From Panacagrimonas sp041635265 (GTDB lineage Bacteria > Pseudomonadota > Gammaproteobacteria > Nevskiales > Nevskiaceae): a stretch of 15,249 nt of DNA. The notes beneath the pieces are model-generated. The model searched no databases. It was given only the letters and a program-made list of their open reading frames with translations, and was not told where the DNA came from. This document shows, in pieces, positions 13,681 to 15,249 of the stretch (positions within the stretch are counted from its first letter, which is position 1; every line of letters begins with the position of its first letter). Made by a program: the position numbers and the translations under genes. Where the stretch lies: positions 1 to 15,249 of the forward strand of contig JBFJJV010000069.1 in assembly GCA_041635265.1 (NCBI GenBank), read 5' to 3'.

Positions 13681-14571
13681 ATGAAACAGTACATCGGTCG
13701 CTTCGCACCCACTCCATCGGGTCCTCTTCACTTCGGGTCGCTGATCGCTGCTCTGGGCAGTTATCTCGCGGCGCGCTCGGCTTCTGGTCAATGGTTATTG
13801 CGAATAGACGACTTGGATGCATCAAGGATCGTGCCTGTTGCTGAATCCACGATTTACACCCAACTCGAGCAACACGGCCTGCATTGGGACGAGCGCCCAT
13901 ATAAACAGAGCGAGCACCTTGACGAATACGCACATGCTATTGATTTATTGAAAAAAACTGATGCCGTTTTTTACTGCCGCTGCACCAAGGCACAACTAAA
14001 ACGTCAACGCGACCTACCCACGGAAGAGCCCGTTTACATCGGAACCTGCCGCAATCTGGCGCTCGATAGCCAGGAATCGGCCCTTCGCATGCGCGTTCCC
14101 GATCAACTACTGACATTCAATGACCAAGTTTTGGGCAGCCTACGTGCACAGTTGGCAACAGACATCGGCGACTTCGTGATTCAGCGAAAAGACGGGATCA
14201 TCGGCTATCAACTTGCCTGCGCCATTGACGAAAATGCCATGGGCATCACCGATGTAGTCCGGGGGGCCGACCTCATTTCTTCCACTTTTCGCCAAATTAA
14301 ATTGATGGATGCCCTCGGCCTGTCGGTGCCTGCCTATGCACATTTGCCCCTGAAGCTGGATGAAAATGGGCGCAAACTCAGCAAGCAGAATCATGCAGAA
14401 CCGCTGAAGGCTAATCATGCGTCCCGGAACATCTCGGAGGCCCTGAAATTCCTGCATCAGCGCTTACCAGAAGACCCCCGAGCGCCGGTCGAGGAACTTC
14501 TGGACCAGGCGATCAGCCGATGGTCACTCGATTCGGTCAGAAAAGCGTCCCATCCATTCAGCGATCGCTAG
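13681..14571 (+). CDS. gluQ: Glutamyl-Q tRNA(Asp) synthetase
   Basis: Attaches glutamate to the queuosine base at position 34 of tRNA(Asp), giving glutamyl-queuosine; it is a shortened glutamyl-tRNA synthetase without the anticodon-binding domain. Length is 296 residues, normal for the family. Seen: RFAPTPSGPLHFGSL with the HIGH-class motif HFGS at 17-20, the zinc site C99, C101, Y119 and C123 (YCRC ... PVYIGTC), the central IGDFVIQRKDGIIGYQLACAID region, and the KMSKS-class loop KLSKQ. The ATG at 13681 starts the family-typical MKQYIGRFAP; the frame is open to a TTG at 13645, but that would add an unusual extension. No dksA lies nearby, unlike the common dksA-gluQ arrangement. It shares a pathway with queF. 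Confidence 0.95.
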   Translation: MKQYIGRFAPTPSGPLHFGSLIAALGSYLAARSASGQWLLRIDDLDASRIVPVAESTIYTQLEQHGLHWDERPYKQSEHLDEYAHAIDLLKKTDAVFYCRCTKAQLKRQRDLPTEEPVYIGTCRNLALDSQESALRMRVPDQLLTFNDQVLGSLRAQLATDIGDFVIQRKDGIIGYQLACAIDENAMGITDVVRGADLISSTFRQIKLMDALGLSVPAYAHLPLKLDENGRKLSKQNHAEPLKANHASRNISEALKFLHQRLPEDPRAPVEELLDQAISRWSLDSVRKASHPFSDR

Positions 14572-14639
14572 GTCGGCATAGACCTAACGCGCCGGCCGGC
14601 TTTCTGGCATTCTTGACGCACTGCAACATGACTTCAGCC

Positions 14640-15146
14640 ATGTCCGAAATCCGCGTCCTCAAAAAATACCCAAATCGCCGCCTCTACGATACGGAGATCA
14701 GCCGCTACATCACACTGGAAGAAGTGCGGCAACTGGTCCTGAACAACATCCGGTTTCGAGTGGAGGACAAGCGAACTCAGGAAGACATCACGCGCAGCAT
14801 CCTGCTGCAGGTGATCGCGGAGCAGGAACAAGGCGGCGACCCGATCTTTACGGCCGACCTGCTCGGTTTCTTCATCCGTTTCTATGGCGACCCGATGCAA
14901 TCCAGCGTCGGCCGCTATCTTGAGCTTTCCCTGCAGCTGTTCGTGGATCAGCAGGCGAACTTCGCTGAGCAACTCAAACAAAAGCTGGGACAGGCGCAGC
15001 AGCCGCTGAACGCACTGAAGGACCTTGCCGAACGGCAGGTGCCCATCTGGCGGCTGGTCAGAAAAGAGTTTCTGCGCAATCTGTCGCGCTCCAAACTCGG
15101 AAAGAAATCAAAAGATGCTTCCGAGGAAAAAGAAGTCAGCGAGTAG
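14640..15146 (+). CDS. phaR: Polyhydroxyalkanoate synthesis regulator PhaR
   Basis: DNA-binding regulator that in characterised bacteria represses phasin genes and is released when it binds nascent polyhydroxyalkanoate granules. The 168 residues show the PHB-accumulation regulator domain at the N-terminus (KKYPNRRLYDTEISRYITLE, 8-27), then the ILLQVIAEQEQGG block and the granule-binding-like region with LLGFFIRFYGDPMQSSVGRYLE, ending in a lysine/glutamate-rich tail. The ATG at 14640 fits the family N-terminus; an in-frame ATG at 14628 would add four residues and is equally possible, since neither has a clear Shine-Dalgarno. The frame back to 14520 overlaps gluQ and is unlikely. It lies 68 bp after gluQ. 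No phaC, phaA or phaB lies in the window, so storage of PHA is inferred. Confidence 0.9.
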   Translation: MSEIRVLKKYPNRRLYDTEISRYITLEEVRQLVLNNIRFRVEDKRTQEDITRSILLQVIAEQEQGGDPIFTADLLGFFIRFYGDPMQSSVGRYLELSLQLFVDQQANFAEQLKQKLGQAQQPLNALKDLAERQVPIWRLVRKEFLRNLSRSKLGKKSKDASEEKEVSE

Positions 15147-15249
15147 AAATTCCCGGCCGGCCTGACCAACTTAGAGCTTTCGGGTTAATTTAGGGCGATT
15201 TGGGCACATGCTTGTTTTGTAAATACATCGGTAATTTTCCAAATTAACA
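15147..15249. other. Right edge, no gene
   Basis: The last 103 bases after phaR are A+T-rich towards the edge. A palindromic GGCCGGCC (15155-15162) follows the phaR stop; a similar GCCGGCCGGC lies before phaR (14591-14600). Neither has a loop and T-run, so no terminator is called. The A+T-rich end could be the start of a promoter region continuing outside the window. Confidence 0.3.

Noticed and set aside
14520..14627. Upstream extension of phaR
   Set aside because: It overlaps the end of gluQ and adds residues before the conserved KKYPNRRLYDT domain that are not typical of PhaR.

Overview
The window looks like chromosomal DNA of a non-enteric gammaproteobacterium, roughly mid-50s % G+C by eye. 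The best taxonomic marker is the gene order smc-zipA-ligA, since ZipA is essentially a gammaproteobacterial division protein and Smc replaces the enteric MukB. A CbbY-type sugar-phosphate phosphatase, a PhaR-type polyhydroxyalkanoate regulator and a rubrerythrin/GlpC-like/DUF3501 cluster fit a chemolithoautotrophic or otherwise metabolically versatile, microaerobic lifestyle. That lifestyle reading is inference.

Left region (about 120-2424, + strand): a compact arsenic-resistance operon, arsR-arsI-acr3-arsC. It has a consensus TATAAT -10 box so close to the arsR start that the message should be nearly leaderless, and a 28-bp dyad at the expected -35 position that is the best candidate ArsR operator. 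The genes cover regulation, cleavage of the C-As bond of trivalent methylarsenicals, arsenite export and arsenate reduction.

Central region (2589-9213, - strand): housekeeping genes transcribed smc, zipA, ligA (chromosome organisation, divisome anchoring, NAD-dependent DNA ligation). Divergent from smc is queF (9315-9725, +), encoding the short form of the preQ0 reductase of queuosine synthesis. Their shared 101-bp spacer is rich in inverted repeats.

Right region (9903-12354, - strand): a three-gene unit made of a rubredoxin-less rubrerythrin, a GlpC/HdrD-like iron-sulfur protein and a DUF3501 protein. It starts from a promoter with a perfect -35 box and an upstream A-tract, and has a perfect 11-bp hairpin between the first and second genes. 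This is the least understood system in the window and the best candidate for new biology: probably a peroxide or oxidative-stress module in which the iron-sulfur protein supplies electrons. Next come a 362-bp spacer with an unassigned segment, a CbbY-like HAD phosphatase (12717-13502, -), then gluQ (13681-14571, +; glutamyl-queuosine tRNA synthetase) and phaR (14640-15146, +). queF and gluQ lie about 4 kb apart and both act in queuosine modification of tRNA.

No tRNA or rRNA genes, CRISPR arrays, insertion sequences or prophage genes were seen. All protein identifications rest on reading motifs and family resemblance by eye; no searches were run.
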